NCBI RefSeq assembly: GCF_004365175.1
Contig: NZ_SOCE01000001.1
Location: forward strand, 3,417,403-3,481,402
Reading direction: 5' to 3'
DNA length: 64,000 nt
DNA from: Kribbella voronezhensis
GTDB lineage: Bacteria; Actinomycetota; Actinomycetes; Propionibacteriales; Kribbellaceae
The number at the start of each line of letters is the position of its first letter. Positions within the stretch are counted from its first letter, which is position 1. Below the pieces are notes generated by a model. The model searched no databases, had not been told where the DNA came from, and worked only from the letters and a program-made list of their open reading frames with translations. Positions 25,435 to 34,461 of the stretch are shown piece by piece. The position numbers and the translations under genes were made by a program.

Positions 25435-26994
25435 CTAGTGCGCCGCGGCCTTCTCCGTCACGGCTTTGGCCTTGCGTTTCGGCCAGTCGTACGGCCACCA
25501 GCGGGCGCCGCCGCGGCGGGCCCAGACGATCAGGCCGATCAGTACGCCGAGCTCGATCGCGGGGCAGATCGTGTCCCGCAACCGGGCGCTGAACCACTCC
25601 AGCGAATCGGACAACGACGCCGCCACCTGGCGCGCGTTGGGATCGCGGCCCGGCACGTACGCGATCGCGAGCATCGTCGTCCGGATCACCATCAACTTGT
25701 CGACCTTGGACGCCGCCACGGCCGCCAGCGCGACCCAGGCGATCAGGTCGTACCAGGGCAGCGAGTACATCGCGGTGAGCAGCCAGGCGATGGCGTAGAT
25801 CGCCGTGTACCGGATGGCGTCCGGCGTCCGGTCCTCCGGGTGCGTCTGCGGCACCAGCGACTTCGGGAACACCTGCGACAGCAGGATCGCCACCACGATC
25901 AGCCCGACCCAGGAAGCGATCGCGAGCAGCGTGCGGACCAGTGCGCCGGGGAGGAACAGGTCGAAGAGGCTCAGGATCACCTTGTGCGGCGTGCCGGTCG
26001 AGATGAACGACGTCTGCGACCGGGCCTGCTGGAACGCTTGCAGCCCCACGATCGAGTACAGGCCGGCCATCGAGACGGCGCCGCCGAGGCAGAAGAAGAT
26101 CGCCCGGCGCCGATCGGCGCGCAGCGACCAGAGCATCGCGACGCCGACCAGCCCGATCGACAGCTTGGTGCAACCCGCGACGCCGAGCATGATCCCGGCC
26201 CAGAACACATGCCGCCGGAAGAGCACGAGCGCCCAGACCGCGAACATCACCGCGATCGCGTCGTTGTGCGCACCGGCCAGCACCGACCACAGCACCAGCG
26301 GGTTGGCCATGCCGACCATGACGACGCGGCGTTGGCTGACCGGATTCGAACCGACCAGCTTGAGCAGCAGCAGTCCGGTGACGATCAGGCTGATCGCCAC
26401 CGACAACTGGAGCATCCACACGGTCAGCTGCATCGAGTCGCCGCCGACCCAGGAGGAGAACCACTGGATCCAGGTGGCGATCGGCCCGTACACACTCTTC
26501 GCGCCCTGCCAGGGCCGCTCGGTCGCCGCGATCACCGGGTCGTAGCCGAGCCGGATGGTGTCGGCCGGCGCGGTCGTGTACGGGTTGCCGCCGAGCGACA
26601 TGATCCGCCCGTACGCCGCGTAGATCAGCACGTCGCCCGAGGCCATCGGCGGGACCAGCGTGATGGCCGCCGTCGTACCGATGCCTAGGGCAACCAATCG
26701 GCGGACGCCCGGCGCCCAGCCGGCTTTGAGCGCACGGGTCGCCAGGTACACGCCGTACCCGCCGAGCAGGATCGCGACGTAGATCATCACCGAGACGAGC
26801 CAGTCGTTCGGCTTGGTGTCGAACCAGTACGACGGGAGCCAGGCGTGCCGGTTGGTCAGGGTCAGGACCACCACGGACGGGCCGAGGAGTCCCGCGGCGA
26901 CGATCAGCACCGTCGAGGCGAGGTACAAGGCGATCGCGCGGCGGCCGTCTCGCAGCGCGGCCGGCTGTTGCTCTACGACTGCGTCGGTGCTCAT
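25435..26994 (-). CDS. GT-C fold polyprenol-phosphate mannosyltransferase-like membrane protein (519 aa)
   Basis: Integral membrane protein with about 11-13 helices. The segment ASGDVLIYAAYGRIMSLGG followed by NPYTTAP resembles the MptA/MptB alpha-1,6-mannosyltransferases and related GT87 enzymes that use polyprenol-phosphate mannose on the outer face of the membrane; the Asp in SGDV is the likely catalytic residue. The C-terminal basic tail is cytoplasmic. The ATG at 26994 overlaps the stop of the upstream glycosyltransferase by 4 bases, and the two probably act in the same lipoglycan or glycan pathway. Confidence 0.8.
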   Translation of the reverse strand: MSTDAVVEQQPAALRDGRRAIALYLASTVLIVAAGLLGPSVVVLTLTNRHAWLPSYWFDTKPNDWLVSVMIYVAILLGGYGVYLATRALKAGWAPGVRRLVALGIGTTAAITLVPPMASGDVLIYAAYGRIMSLGGNPYTTAPADTIRLGYDPVIAATERPWQGAKSVYGPIATWIQWFSSWVGGDSMQLTVWMLQLSVAISLIVTGLLLLKLVGSNPVSQRRVVMVGMANPLVLWSVLAGAHNDAIAVMFAVWALVLFRRHVFWAGIMLGVAGCTKLSIGLVGVAMLWSLRADRRRAIFFCLGGAVSMAGLYSIVGLQAFQQARSQTSFISTGTPHKVILSLFDLFLPGALVRTLLAIASWVGLIVVAILLSQVFPKSLVPQTHPEDRTPDAIRYTAIYAIAWLLTAMYSLPWYDLIAWVALAAVAASKVDKLMVIRTTMLAIAYVPGRDPNARQVAASLSDSLEWFSARLRDTICPAIELGVLIGLIVWARRGGARWWPYDWPKRKAKAVTEKAAAH

Positions 26995-27746
26995 TGCGGC
27001 GGCTTCCGCGAAGGAAGGGCACGCCGGGCGGCGAGCGCGCGCCGTACGTGCAGGAACTGGCGAGCTCGATGCAGTTGTCCACGCCAGTCGGTGCCGGTGG
27101 CGCGATGCCGCACTTCGATCGGCACCTCGATGATGCGGAATCCCTTGCGCCCCAGGTCGACACTCAAGGCGGTCTCGACACCGAAGCCACTGGCCAGCGG
27201 AAGCGCCGCCTCGAAGGCCGTGCGGGTCATGCACCGCTGCCCGGACAGCGGCTGCTCAGGCGCCCAGCCGGTCGCCTGCTCGATCCCCGACCGGGCCAGC
27301 CGTACGACGAATCCGTGCCCGCCGGCCTTGCTGCCGTCGGCGCGGACCTGAGCGGGCAACGTCCCGATCGTCATGTCCGCGCGGCCGGCCACGACCGGCT
27401 CGATCAGTGGCTCCGCGCCGGTCGCGGAATCGGTCAGATCGGCGTCCAGGAAGAGCAGTGTCCGCGCTCGCGCGCCGTCCCGCTCCGCGACGGCCGCCGC
27501 CCCCGTCTCCATCGCCGCCGCCTTCCCCCGGTTTCGTTCGTGCCGTACGACGATCGCTCCGGCCTGCTCGGCAGCCGCCGAAGTGCCGTCGGTGGACCCG
27601 TCGTCGACCACGACGACGAGGTCCACACCGGCGATCTTCTGCACCGCGGCCACGGTCGCGGCGATCCGCTCGGCCTCGTCCTTCGCCGGGATCACGCAGG
27701 CGACAGCGCCAACGGGCTCGACGGGAGGCAGCTCAGTACCGGACAC
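26991..27746 (-). CDS. GT2-family glycosyltransferase (251 aa)
   Basis: Cytoplasmic GT-A fold enzyme. [20 protein letters not shown] starts the nucleotide-binding half, [12 protein letters not shown] is the nucleotide-contacting motif and LFLDADLTD is the metal-binding DxD-type motif. It resembles glucosyl-3-phosphoglycerate synthase or polyprenol-phosphate sugar synthases, but lacks membrane helices. It is translationally coupled to the membrane mannosyltransferase downstream and could provide its lipid-linked or acceptor substrate (inference). Confidence 0.85.
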   Translation of the reverse strand: MSGTELPPVEPVGAVACVIPAKDEAERIAATVAAVQKIAGVDLVVVVDDGSTDGTSAAAEQAGAIVVRHERNRGKAAAMETGAAAVAERDGARARTLLFLDADLTDSATGAEPLIEPVVAGRADMTIGTLPAQVRADGSKAGGHGFVVRLARSGIEQATGWAPEQPLSGQRCMTRTAFEAALPLASGFGVETALSVDLGRKGFRIIEVPIEVRHRATGTDWRGQLHRARQFLHVRRALAARRALPSRKPPQ

Positions 27747-27916
27747 AGCACCGCAGCCTAGTTGTTCCCGAGCCGATCGCCGTCCTCAGCACCACCCGGC
27801 TGTGGATATCTCGTCCTTTCGAACGATCAGCCGGGAGGCTGTGGACAACCTCGGCCCTGCCGGCGGACTTCGGTGCATCTTCTCTGGCAGAACCGAAAGG
27901 AGCCGCCATGAACGGA

Positions 27917-28519
27917 TCAGGAACGAGTGCGGTCGTAGAGCAGCGTGAGGGCCCCGGACTCGGTGGGCGTGGAGTCCGACAGCTGCCAGGAGGTGGCCGG
28001 GATGCCGTCCTCGAAGAGCCGGGCGCCGCCGCCGACCAGCTCGGGGGCGAGCGTGATGCTGAGCCGGTCGACCTCGTCGGCCGCGAGCAGCGCGCGGATG
28101 ACGCTGCTGCTGGCGAGGACGATGATGTCGCCGCCCGGCTCCGCGCGGAGCTGCTTCACCACACCGGCCGGGTCGGCGTCGACGAACCGCGAGTTCTGCC
28201 AGGGGGATTCGGTCAGGGTGGTCGAGAAGACGACCTTCTCGACCTCGTTCAGCCACTTCGAGAAGGCGCGGTCCTGCGGGGCGGCGTTCTCGTCGTCGGC
28301 GACCGCCGGCCAGAAGCCGCCGAAGCCCTCGTAGTTCTTCCGCCCCAGCAATGCGGTGGTGGCGGTGCTGGTCACCCGCGTCATGTGGTCGCGGGCCCCT
28401 TCGGTGATCGCGTGCGGAACGATCCAGCTCATGTCGTAGTCGCCACCGGCGCCGTTGACCCGGCCGTCGAGCGAGAGCGTGATGTTCGCGGTCACCGTGC
28501 GGGTGTTCTGCTGCGTCAT
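27917..28519 (-). CDS. Dihydrofolate reductase-family protein (RibD C-terminal type, 200 aa)
   Basis: Member of the bifunctional deaminase-reductase C-terminal/DHFR-like family (YyaP/YwjB relatives). [19 protein letters not shown] is the conserved N-terminus and [15 protein letters not shown] the NADPH-binding motif, with [14 protein letters not shown] toward the C-terminus. These proteins are usually not true folate enzymes and substrates are unknown. ATG 28519 has GGAGGA upstream; in-frame sequence further upstream is non-conserved and runs toward the divergent arcA promoter. Confidence 0.87.
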   Translation of the reverse strand: MTQQNTRTVTANITLSLDGRVNGAGGDYDMSWIVPHAITEGARDHMTRVTSTATTALLGRKNYEGFGGFWPAVADDENAAPQDRAFSKWLNEVEKVVFSTTLTESPWQNSRFVDADPAGVVKQLRAEPGGDIIVLASSSVIRALLAADEVDRLSITLAPELVGGGARLFEDGIPATSWQLSDSTPTESGALTLLYDRTRS

Positions 28520-28762
28520 GTCGGTTCCTCCGGTTCGGGACCCCTTCGCGGCGTCCTCTTGACCACAATCCTGTCGGCGCCGCCGGGGCAGAACATCGGC
28601 CAGCTGGCCGATATCCCCCTGCCGGTGGCCGACCTGGCGCCCGCGAATTGGAGATCCGGAGAAATTGTCGGACAATCAGACAGAATCACGGCGTCCCGGC
28701 GGTTACGGCGGTGCTGCCGTAGCTTGGTGGGACGATCCGGTGTCGGACGAGAGGGTAGGGGC

Positions 28763-29962
28763 ATGACTGAGGCGTATGGCATCGACAGCGAGGTCGGGCC
28801 GCTGCGGACCGTGATGCTGCACCGGCCCGGGAACGAGCTCCGGCGGCTGACCCCACGCAACAACGACAAGCTGCTGTTCGACGGCATCCCGTGGGTCGGT
28901 CGCGCGCAGGACGAGCACGACGCGTTCGCTCAGGCGCTTCGCGACCGCGACGTCGAGGTGCTCTACCTCGGCGAGCTCCTCACCGAGGCCCTCAACGACT
29001 CCGGTGCTCGCGCGGCCGCCGTCCAGGGCGCAATCGAGGACCTCCGGCTCGGCGACACCCTGCGCGAATACCTCCGTACGGCGTTGGCTTCGCTCGACCC
29101 GGCCGCACTGGCCGAGGCGCTGATGGCCGGCGTCCGGAACGACGAGGTGCGGGCCGGTGGTCTGGTCACCTCGCTGCTCGCCGACGAGGACTTCCTGATC
29201 GATCCCCTGCCGAACCTGCTCTTCACCCGGGATTCGAGCGTCTGGATCTCGGACTCGGTCGCGGTCACGTCGCTGGCCATGCCTGCGCGGGTTCGCGAGA
29301 CCCAGCTGACCGAGCTGATCTACAAGTACCACCCGCGGTTCGCCGGTGCGGACAAGGTGTACGACCACACGCTCGAGCACGTCGAAGGCGGTGACGTCCT
29401 GGCCCTCGGTCCCGGCGTTCTGGCCGTCGGTGTCGGCGAGCGGACCACTCCGGCGGGTGTGGAGCGGCTGGCCCGGCGCGTCTTCGCGAAGGGGCTCGCG
29501 CACACCGTTCTCGCCGTGCCGATCGCCCAGCAGCGCGCGACCATGCACCTGGACACCGTCTGCACGATGGTCGACGTCGACGCGGTGCTGATGTATCCGA
29601 ACATGGCGGAGGAGATGCGCGCACTGGCCGTCACCACCGACGGCGAGGAATTGCACGTCGCGGAGCCGGAGCCGTTCCTGGTCGCGGCGGCGAAGGCGCT
29701 CGGGATCGACACGCTCCGGCGGATCGACACCGGCCTCGACCCGGTCACCGCCGAACGCGAGCAATGGGACGACGGCAACAACACCCTCGCGCTCGCTCCC
29801 CGGGTCTGCATCGCCTACGAGCGAACCGTCGAGACCAACGCCCGCCTCGAGGAGTCCGGCATCGAGGTCATCCGCATCTCCGGCTCAGAACTGGGCTCCG
29901 GCCGAGGCGGCCCCCGCTGCATGTCCTGCCCGGTCCTCCGAGACCCCCTGACCACCCCCTGA
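28763..29962 (+). CDS. arcA: Arginine deiminase (399 aa)
   Basis: Hydrolyses arginine to citrulline and ammonia, the first step of the arginine dihydrolase pathway. Conserved elements are [18 protein letters not shown], the [10 protein letters not shown] block (substrate-binding Asp), [10 protein letters not shown] (catalytic Glu/Asp region), [11 protein letters not shown] (catalytic His) and [17 protein letters not shown] with the nucleophilic Cys near the C-terminus. The size is normal. The ATG at 28763 gives the family N-terminus. Carbamate kinase and ornithine carbamoyltransferase genes are not adjacent, as is common in actinobacteria. Confidence 0.93.
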   Translation: MTEAYGIDSEVGPLRTVMLHRPGNELRRLTPRNNDKLLFDGIPWVGRAQDEHDAFAQALRDRDVEVLYLGELLTEALNDSGARAAAVQGAIEDLRLGDTLREYLRTALASLDPAALAEALMAGVRNDEVRAGGLVTSLLADEDFLIDPLPNLLFTRDSSVWISDSVAVTSLAMPARVRETQLTELIYKYHPRFAGADKVYDHTLEHVEGGDVLALGPGVLAVGVGERTTPAGVERLARRVFAKGLAHTVLAVPIAQQRATMHLDTVCTMVDVDAVLMYPNMAEEMRALAVTTDGEELHVAEPEPFLVAAAKALGIDTLRRIDTGLDPVTAEREQWDDGNNTLALAPRVCIAYERTVETNARLEESGIEVIRISGSELGSGRGGPRCMSCPVLRDPLTTP

Positions 29963-30005
29963 CCCCCTTCGAATCCCCAGAACCCCGAGAACCAACGAGG
30001 CCACC

Positions 30006-30061
30006 GCAGAACCCCGTCAGCGGAGTACCAGCTCTGACGGGGCATGCGTAGGCGGTTCTGC
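30006..30061 (+). terminator. Nested hairpin after arcA
   Basis: GCAGAACC (30006-30013) pairs with GGTTCTGC (30054-30061), and CCCCGTCAG (30012-30020) pairs with CTGACGGGG (30034-30042). The two stems share two bases, so they are partly alternative. It has no U-run. Probably the arcA terminator. Confidence 0.5.
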
Positions 30062-30224
30062 CAAGGCAAACACATGCCGGGTCTGACCCAGCTCGGGTAC
30101 GCGGTTCTGGCTGACCGGACTGATCGACATCGCAGGCTACGCGGTACCCGGGGGCTGGAGGCGGGCGTGTGAGATCGATTTCAGGGGGCGGTGAGACGGT
30201 CGACACGCGGAGTGAAATCGGGGG

Positions 30225-30253
30225 TTGTCGTCGGGGCGGGTTATGAGTACTCT
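30225..30253 (+). promoter_or_regulatory. Promoter-like element of the candidate small RNA
   Basis: TTGTCG (30225-30230), a 17-base spacer and TACTCT (30248-30253). The start point would be about 30260. Confidence 0.45.
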
Positions 30254-30259
30254 TCATGC

Positions 30260-30355
30260 CTAGGCCCAGGCCCTGTTGCTCCCCCGTCAGCAGGACTTGG
30301 GCCGTCCACGTGACAAAGGGCCCCTCGCGCGCAGCGAGGGGCCCTTTGTCTTGTT
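30260..30355 (+). ncRNA. Candidate intergenic small RNA, about 95 nt
   Basis: A promoter-like element is followed by a hairpin (GGCCCA 30263-30268 with TGGGCC 30298-30303; CCTG..GCT with AGCAGG 30289-30294) whose loop holds five C (30281-30285). Downstream is a 14-bp GC-rich hairpin (30315-30347) followed by a T-rich GTCTTGTTCT. No open frame of useful length occurs. The C-rich loop recalls the actinobacterial 6C RNA, but only one such loop is seen, so I do not assign that family. The evidence is structural only. Confidence 0.5.
30315..30347. terminator. Strong intrinsic terminator hairpin
   Basis: AAAGGGCCCCTCGC (30315-30328) pairs perfectly with GCGAGGGGCCCTTT (30334-30347) around a 5-base loop. 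T-rich sequence follows on the plus strand. It can also end the minus-strand SEC-C gene transcript. Confidence 0.8.
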
Positions 30356-31324
30356 CTAACGGATCGTCAACTGCCGGCTCGCCAGCCCGGCGCGCGCGGC
30401 CCGCTCCTCGGTGCTGAGCGACGCCTCGGTCGCGAGCGCCTTGTCCAGCGCCGCCGCGAAGTCCGCGACCGGCTTCTCCAGATCGGCGGCCTCGGCGTCG
30501 GCCGGCAGTTCCCAGACCGGAGCCAGTACGCCGAGGGCGCGGAACGAACCGATCAGGCGGCTTCCCTCCACCAGCGACGACGAGCCCGCGGCGTGCAGGC
30601 GCGCCAGTGCGTCGAGCAGCGTGTCCTCCGCATGCGGCAGCACCCAGCGCAGGTACCGACGGTCGCCGATCTGCGTCCAGTACGCCGCTTCAACCGACTG
30701 CAGTCGCACGGTCGGGGCGGCAGCGGCGTTCGCCCGCTCCAGTCCGGCCGCAACCTCGCCGGTCGGGTCCTCGACGTTCTCACCGACCCAGTAGTCGAAG
30801 CCGTCGTGGACCTTGACCTCGATCGGCTTCGAGGTGTCGATCAGATCTTGCAGCCGCGGGCCGTCCTTGAGGAGGTCGCCGAGCTGGATCGGGTTCCCCG
30901 GCTCCGTTGCCAGCGCCGCGGTGATCGCGTGGCCGAGGTCGCGGCTCGGGTCGCCGGTCGAGGCGTGCGTCTGCAGGCCGATCCAGATCGTCTCGTCGTC
31001 GCGGACCAGGCCCGGCATCGCCATCGGCAGCAGGGTGACCAGGTTGACGGTGCGGCCCTTGTGCTCACCGGTCAGCGTGACCTCCGCCGTACCGGCCGGG
31101 ACGATCTCGCGGAACGCGATCAGGTCACACTCGGCCGGCAGCCCCTCGAACGGGCGGACCACGAAGCTGTCCGCCGCCTGGGCCTGCTCACGCCCGTGGC
31201 ACTGCTTGAACCGCTTGCCGGAGCCGCACGGGCAAGGCTCGCGCGGGCCGACGTCGACGAGGTCGGCCGGGTCCAGCGTGACGGTCGTGGTGTTCTTGGC
31301 GCGGTTGCGCGACTTCTTTCCCAT
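30356..31324 (-). CDS. DUF5926-family protein with N-terminal SEC-C zinc motif (322 aa)
   Basis: A SEC-C metal-binding motif lies at the N-terminus (C31-P-C33-G-S-G-K ... C42-H43), the zinc knuckle that SecA uses to bind SecB and ribosomes. The remaining 270 residues match the actinobacterial DUF5926 family, of unknown function, in length and layout. The basic start MGKKSRNRAKN suggests nucleic acid or ribosome contact. It is the gene next to the RsbW-like kinase, separated by 38 bases. Confidence 0.85.
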   Translation of the reverse strand: MGKKSRNRAKNTTTVTLDPADLVDVGPREPCPCGSGKRFKQCHGREQAQAADSFVVRPFEGLPAECDLIAFREIVPAGTAEVTLTGEHKGRTVNLVTLLPMAMPGLVRDDETIWIGLQTHASTGDPSRDLGHAITAALATEPGNPIQLGDLLKDGPRLQDLIDTSKPIEVKVHDGFDYWVGENVEDPTGEVAAGLERANAAAAPTVRLQSVEAAYWTQIGDRRYLRWVLPHAEDTLLDALARLHAAGSSSLVEGSRLIGSFRALGVLAPVWELPADAEAADLEKPVADFAAALDKALATEASLSTEERAARAGLASRQLTIR

Positions 31325-31362
31325 GCCCGCAGTCTTGCAGGATCTCCGGCCGGGCAGTTAGT

Positions 31363-31779
31363 TCAGCCGGGGACGACGGCGTAGACGGTACGCCGGGTGG
31401 CCGCCGTCCGGACGCCCCATTCCGAGCTGAGCACGTCGACGATCGCCAGGCCGCGGCCGCCGATCGATTCCGGGTGCGCCTCGCTGACCCGGCGCGGCTC
31501 GGTGTCGCCGCAGCCGTCGGTGACCTCCAGATGGATGCCTGCCTTGTCGATCCACCAGGTGGCCCGGACCTCACCGGCCGGCAGCGCGGGTGCGTACCGG
31601 ATGGCGTTCGAGAGCAGCTCGGACAGCACCAATTGCGCGTCGTCCAAGGCATTCCCGGCGACCCGGTACCGCTTCAGATAGCCGGCCAGACGGCGGCGGG
31701 CATCCGCTACCGCGGACACTTCGTGCGGCAGTACGACGTCCACAACACTCACGTCGGCGGGCAAGGTCGCAGAGGACAA
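31363..31779 (-). CDS. RsbW-like ATP-binding protein (anti-sigma factor type kinase, 138 aa)
   Basis: GHKL-fold serine/threonine kinase of the RsbW/SpoIIAB kind. The N box is LVLSELLSNAIRYA, the G1 box is VTDGCGD and the G2 box is IGGRGLAIVD. Such stand-alone kinases in actinobacteria bind sigma factors or phosphorylate anti-anti-sigma proteins in stress and development. The substrate is unknown because no sigma factor or STAS partner is adjacent. The AT-richer 225-base region upstream (31780-32004) probably holds its promoter. Confidence 0.87.
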   Translation of the reverse strand: MSSATLPADVSVVDVVLPHEVSAVADARRRLAGYLKRYRVAGNALDDAQLVLSELLSNAIRYAPALPAGEVRATWWIDKAGIHLEVTDGCGDTEPRRVSEAHPESIGGRGLAIVDVLSSEWGVRTAATRRTVYAVVPG

Positions 31780-32004
31780 GCAGGGTCTCCTCAGTCAATG
31801 GAACAGCACTCAGACATCTGCCCCCGATCCGGTCGGCGAAAACACCCTTTGGTATTCCGTTACACAGTGGCGCGCCAGATCACACATTTAGCGAAGAAAC
31901 TGAGATATAACCACCAGAATGGAACGTCCAAATAACCGTGTGCATTCAATTGATCACACAGCCGGACCGTCAACCGCGGTGATCTCAGAACTCTCCGCAA
32001 CCGG

Positions 32005-32874
32005 CTAGCGGCGGGCCCGAAGCCGATCCTTGAGCGTTTTGCGCTGCTCGGGCTGCGCCGAGGGGGCGTCCGCGGGATCCTCCGCGAGGACCTCCAGGGC
32101 CAGCTCCGGACGGTCGCTGATCAGGGCGTCGACGCCGATGTCGCGGCAGTGCCGGACATCCTGCTCGGTGTTCACCGTCCAGACGTGCACCTGATGACCG
32201 TGCTTGTGCGCTCGGTCGACGTACTCCGGGTGGGCGGTGACGATGTCCAGACTCGGACCCGCGTACGAGACGCCGGTCGGCAGCGAGCCGTCCCGGAACC
32301 GCAGCGGTACCCGATCCATCAGCAGCACGGTTCGTAGACCCGGCGCGAGTACCCGCATCCGGCGCAGTGACAGCCAGGAGAAGCTCATCACCCTCACCGG
32401 CGACTCCGAGCCGACCTTCGGGTGCGCCCAGCCGAACCGGTCGAGCATCTCGATCAGGCGGCGCTCCACCAGGCCGGCGTACCGGGTCGGGTGCTTGGTC
32501 TCGATCGCCAGCTCCAGCGGCCGGCCGGCGTCGTACACGGTCGCCAGCAGTTTCTCCAGCGTCAGCACCTTGGTCATGTCCGAGTCGGGCAGCTCGGCCT
32601 CGTCGTCGAGTTCGGCCCACGGGTTCTTCCACGAGCCCCAGTCGAAGCTGTCGAGCTCTTCGAGGCTCATCGTGGACAGCACGCCGCGACCGTTGGAGGT
32701 CCGGTCGATCCGGCGGTCGTGCACGCAGACCAGATGACCGTCGGCCGTCAGCCGGATGTCGCACTCGAGCCCGTCCGCCCCGGCCTCCACCGCCCGACGG
32801 TACGCCGCCAGCGTGTGCTCGGGACTGACTTCACTCGCGCCACGATGGGCCACCACTGCTGGGCGTCTCCCCAT
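32005..32874 (-). CDS. Glycerophosphodiester phosphodiesterase (289 aa)
   Basis: GDPD-family TIM barrel. The N-terminal VVAHRGASEVSPEHTLAAY carries the catalytic His and Glu region, LECDIRLTADGHLVCVHD the metal-binding Glu/Asp and second catalytic His, and LELAIETKHP a further metal Glu. It hydrolyses glycerophosphodiesters to glycerol-3-phosphate and an alcohol. It has no signal peptide. ATG 32874 is used; the frame remains open far upstream only because the adjacent repeat region contains no stops. Confidence 0.9.
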   Translation of the reverse strand: MGRRPAVVAHRGASEVSPEHTLAAYRRAVEAGADGLECDIRLTADGHLVCVHDRRIDRTSNGRGVLSTMSLEELDSFDWGSWKNPWAELDDEAELPDSDMTKVLTLEKLLATVYDAGRPLELAIETKHPTRYAGLVERRLIEMLDRFGWAHPKVGSESPVRVMSFSWLSLRRMRVLAPGLRTVLLMDRVPLRFRDGSLPTGVSYAGPSLDIVTAHPEYVDRAHKHGHQVHVWTVNTEQDVRHCRDIGVDALISDRPELALEVLAEDPADAPSAQPEQRKTLKDRLRARR

Positions 32875-33372
32875 ACCGAGAACTCTGGCACGCCGCCGCC
32901 CACCACGAATACAGCCACGCCTCTTTTTGGGAAACCGATTACACCAACAACACACCCGAGTACGCCATGCGCTCGCGAGACCAAGCCCCGGTCTTGGGCA
33001 ACGGCTACACCAGCGGGGCGAGCAGCAGCTGATGGGCTTGACCTTCCAGAGCGGGATGTCGCAGCGGAGGTGTGTGCGCTGGGTCGGGGGGCGTGGTGGG
33101 CCGCGGGCGGCGTGGTGGGGCGGGGGCGGCGCGGTGGGCCGGGGGCTGGTGGGTCGGGGGGGACGTGGTGGATCGGGGGACGTGGTGGGCCGGGGGCTGG
33201 TGGGTCGGGGGGGGACGTGGTGGATCGGGGGACGTGGTGGGCCGGGGGCTGGTGGGTCGGGGGGGACGTGGTGGATCGGGGGACGTGGTGGGCCGGGGGC
33301 TGGTGGGTCGGGGGGACGTGGTGGGTCGGGGGACGTGGCGGGTCTGGGGGCGTGGTGGGTGACGATGTGGGG
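32875..33372. other. 498-base intergenic region with G-rich repeats
   Basis: No credible gene, though several frames are open owing to extreme base composition. It holds a G-rich tandem repeat (33136-33340) and flanking degenerate G-rich sequence from about 33065. Confidence 0.6.
33136..33340. repeat. Four copies of a 51-52-bp G-rich tandem repeat
   Basis: GGGCCGGGGGCTGGTGGGTC recurs at 33136, 33187, 33239 and 33290 (period 51-52 bases), with the remainder of each unit reading GACGTGGTGGATC and GGGGGACGTGGT. Many runs of four to eight G on the plus strand could form G-quadruplexes. It lies directly upstream of the quinone oxidoreductase gene at 33373. Confidence 0.85.
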
Positions 33373-34350
33373 ATGGAGATGCGGGCGGTGGTGCTGGACG
33401 GGCCGGTGGCGGCTGGGGAGTTGCGGGTTTCGCGGGTGGAGGTGCCGGAGCCGGAGGTCGGGTGGGTGCGGATCAAGGTGGAGGCGTTCGGGCTGAACCG
33501 GTCCGAGTACCACCTGCGGGCCGGGCTGGCGACCGGGGCGAAGTTTCCGATCATTCCGGGGATCGAGGCGGCCGGGACAGTGGATCTGGCGCCGGGTGGC
33601 GAATTCTCGCCCGGGCAGCAGGTGGTCGCCATGATGGGCGGAATGGGCCGGCAGTTCGACGGCGGCTATGCGGAGTACACCGTGGTGCCGGCCGGCTCGG
33701 TGATCCCGGTGCAGACCGACCTCGACTGGGCCACGCTCGGCGCCCTGCCGGAGATGCTGCAGACAGCTCACGGATCGCTGCACACCGGGCTGGGGATCGA
33801 GCCAGGGCAAACGTTTTTGGTGCGTGGCGGCACCTCGTCTGTGGGTGTCGCGGCGGCGGTTCTCGCCAAGGACTTCGGGCTGACCGTCCTCTCGACCACC
33901 CGTAACCCCGACCGGCTGGACCTGCTGCGGGACCTCGGCGTCGACCATCCGCTGCTCGACGACGGAAACATCGCGGAAAACGTGCGGAAAATCGTTCCCG
34001 ACGGCGTACACGCGGCGCTCGAACTCGTCGGCACGAACGTCCTGCCGGACACCCTGAGGGCAACCGCCGTCCACGGCACGGTCTGCTTCACCGGCATGCT
34101 GAGCGACGCGTGGACGATTCCGGACTTCTATCCGATCGGCTATCTCCCCAACGGCGTGCGCCTGACCGCGTACGGCGGCGAGAGCAGCGACCTGCCGGCG
34201 GAGGCATTCCAGCGGTACGTCGACCTCGTCGCCGCCGGCCGGCTGCCGATTCGCATCGACCGCGTCTTCGCGATGGAGGAGATCGCCGAAGCCCACCAGG
34301 TCATGGAAACCGGCCAAGCCGTCGGCAAACTCGTCGTCCGCATCAACTGA
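33373..34350 (+). CDS. Zinc-independent quinone oxidoreductase-like MDR protein (325 aa)
   Basis: Medium-chain dehydrogenase/reductase with a GroES domain (GLNRSEYHLRAGLA, IIPGIEAAGTV) and an NADPH-binding loop (FLVRGGTSSVGVAAAVLA). No structural or catalytic zinc ligands are seen. The C-terminal IAEAHQVMETGQAVGKLVV is standard. The substrate is unknown; quinone or enone reduction is likely. ATG 33373 follows GATGTGGGG, which serves as a weak ribosome-binding site, immediately after the G-rich tandem repeats; in-frame upstream sequence is repeat-derived. Confidence 0.87.
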   Translation: MEMRAVVLDGPVAAGELRVSRVEVPEPEVGWVRIKVEAFGLNRSEYHLRAGLATGAKFPIIPGIEAAGTVDLAPGGEFSPGQQVVAMMGGMGRQFDGGYAEYTVVPAGSVIPVQTDLDWATLGALPEMLQTAHGSLHTGLGIEPGQTFLVRGGTSSVGVAAAVLAKDFGLTVLSTTRNPDRLDLLRDLGVDHPLLDDGNIAENVRKIVPDGVHAALELVGTNVLPDTLRATAVHGTVCFTGMLSDAWTIPDFYPIGYLPNGVRLTAYGGESSDLPAEAFQRYVDLVAAGRLPIRIDRVFAMEEIAEAHQVMETGQAVGKLVVRIN

Positions 34351-34380
34351 CCCGTACTGCGCTAGGCGATCAGGTACTCC

Positions 34381-34416
34381 TCCCGCCCCGGCCGACCGCC
34401 AGCGGCCGGGGCGGGA
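34381..34416. terminator. Strong hairpin between convergent genes
   Basis: TCCCGCCCCGGCC (34381-34393) pairs perfectly with GGCCGGGGCGGGA (34404-34416), a 13-bp GC-rich stem with a 10-base loop. It separates the oxidoreductase from the minus-strand sulfur operon. Confidence 0.7.
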
Positions 34417-34461
34417 AGACGCAACGATTGCAGCTCTCTAACCCGGGGTGGAGTGGGTCGG

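Larger units (their letters stand above)
29963..30355. other. 393-base intergenic region
   Basis: No protein gene. It holds a long hairpin just after arcA (30006-30061), then a plus-strand promoter-like element, a structured segment and a strong hairpin at 30315-30347, annotated separately as a candidate small RNA. Confidence 0.6.

Noticed and set aside
27407-28762. Open frame leading upstream from arginine deiminase, giving an 851-residue protein
   Set aside because: The upstream part reads antisense through the DHFR-family gene, is unlike any arginine deiminase and is explained by low stop frequency in high-GC DNA.
30260-30355. Assignment of the small RNA as 6C RNA
   Set aside because: Only one C-rich loop (five C) is visible, while 6C RNAs have two; kept as an unassigned candidate.
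33136-33340. Possible CRISPR array
   Set aside because: The units are contiguous, without unique spacers or a leader, and no cas gene is present.
32422-33372. Long plus-strand extension ahead of the quinone oxidoreductase
   Set aside because: It translates repeat DNA into Gly/Arg/Val-rich sequence; the family N-terminus begins at ATG 33373.
32875-34317. Long minus-strand frame fused to the glycerophosphodiesterase
   Set aside because: It runs through the G-rich repeat and antisense to the oxidoreductase; the Pro-rich translation is a composition artefact. The enzyme starts at 32874.
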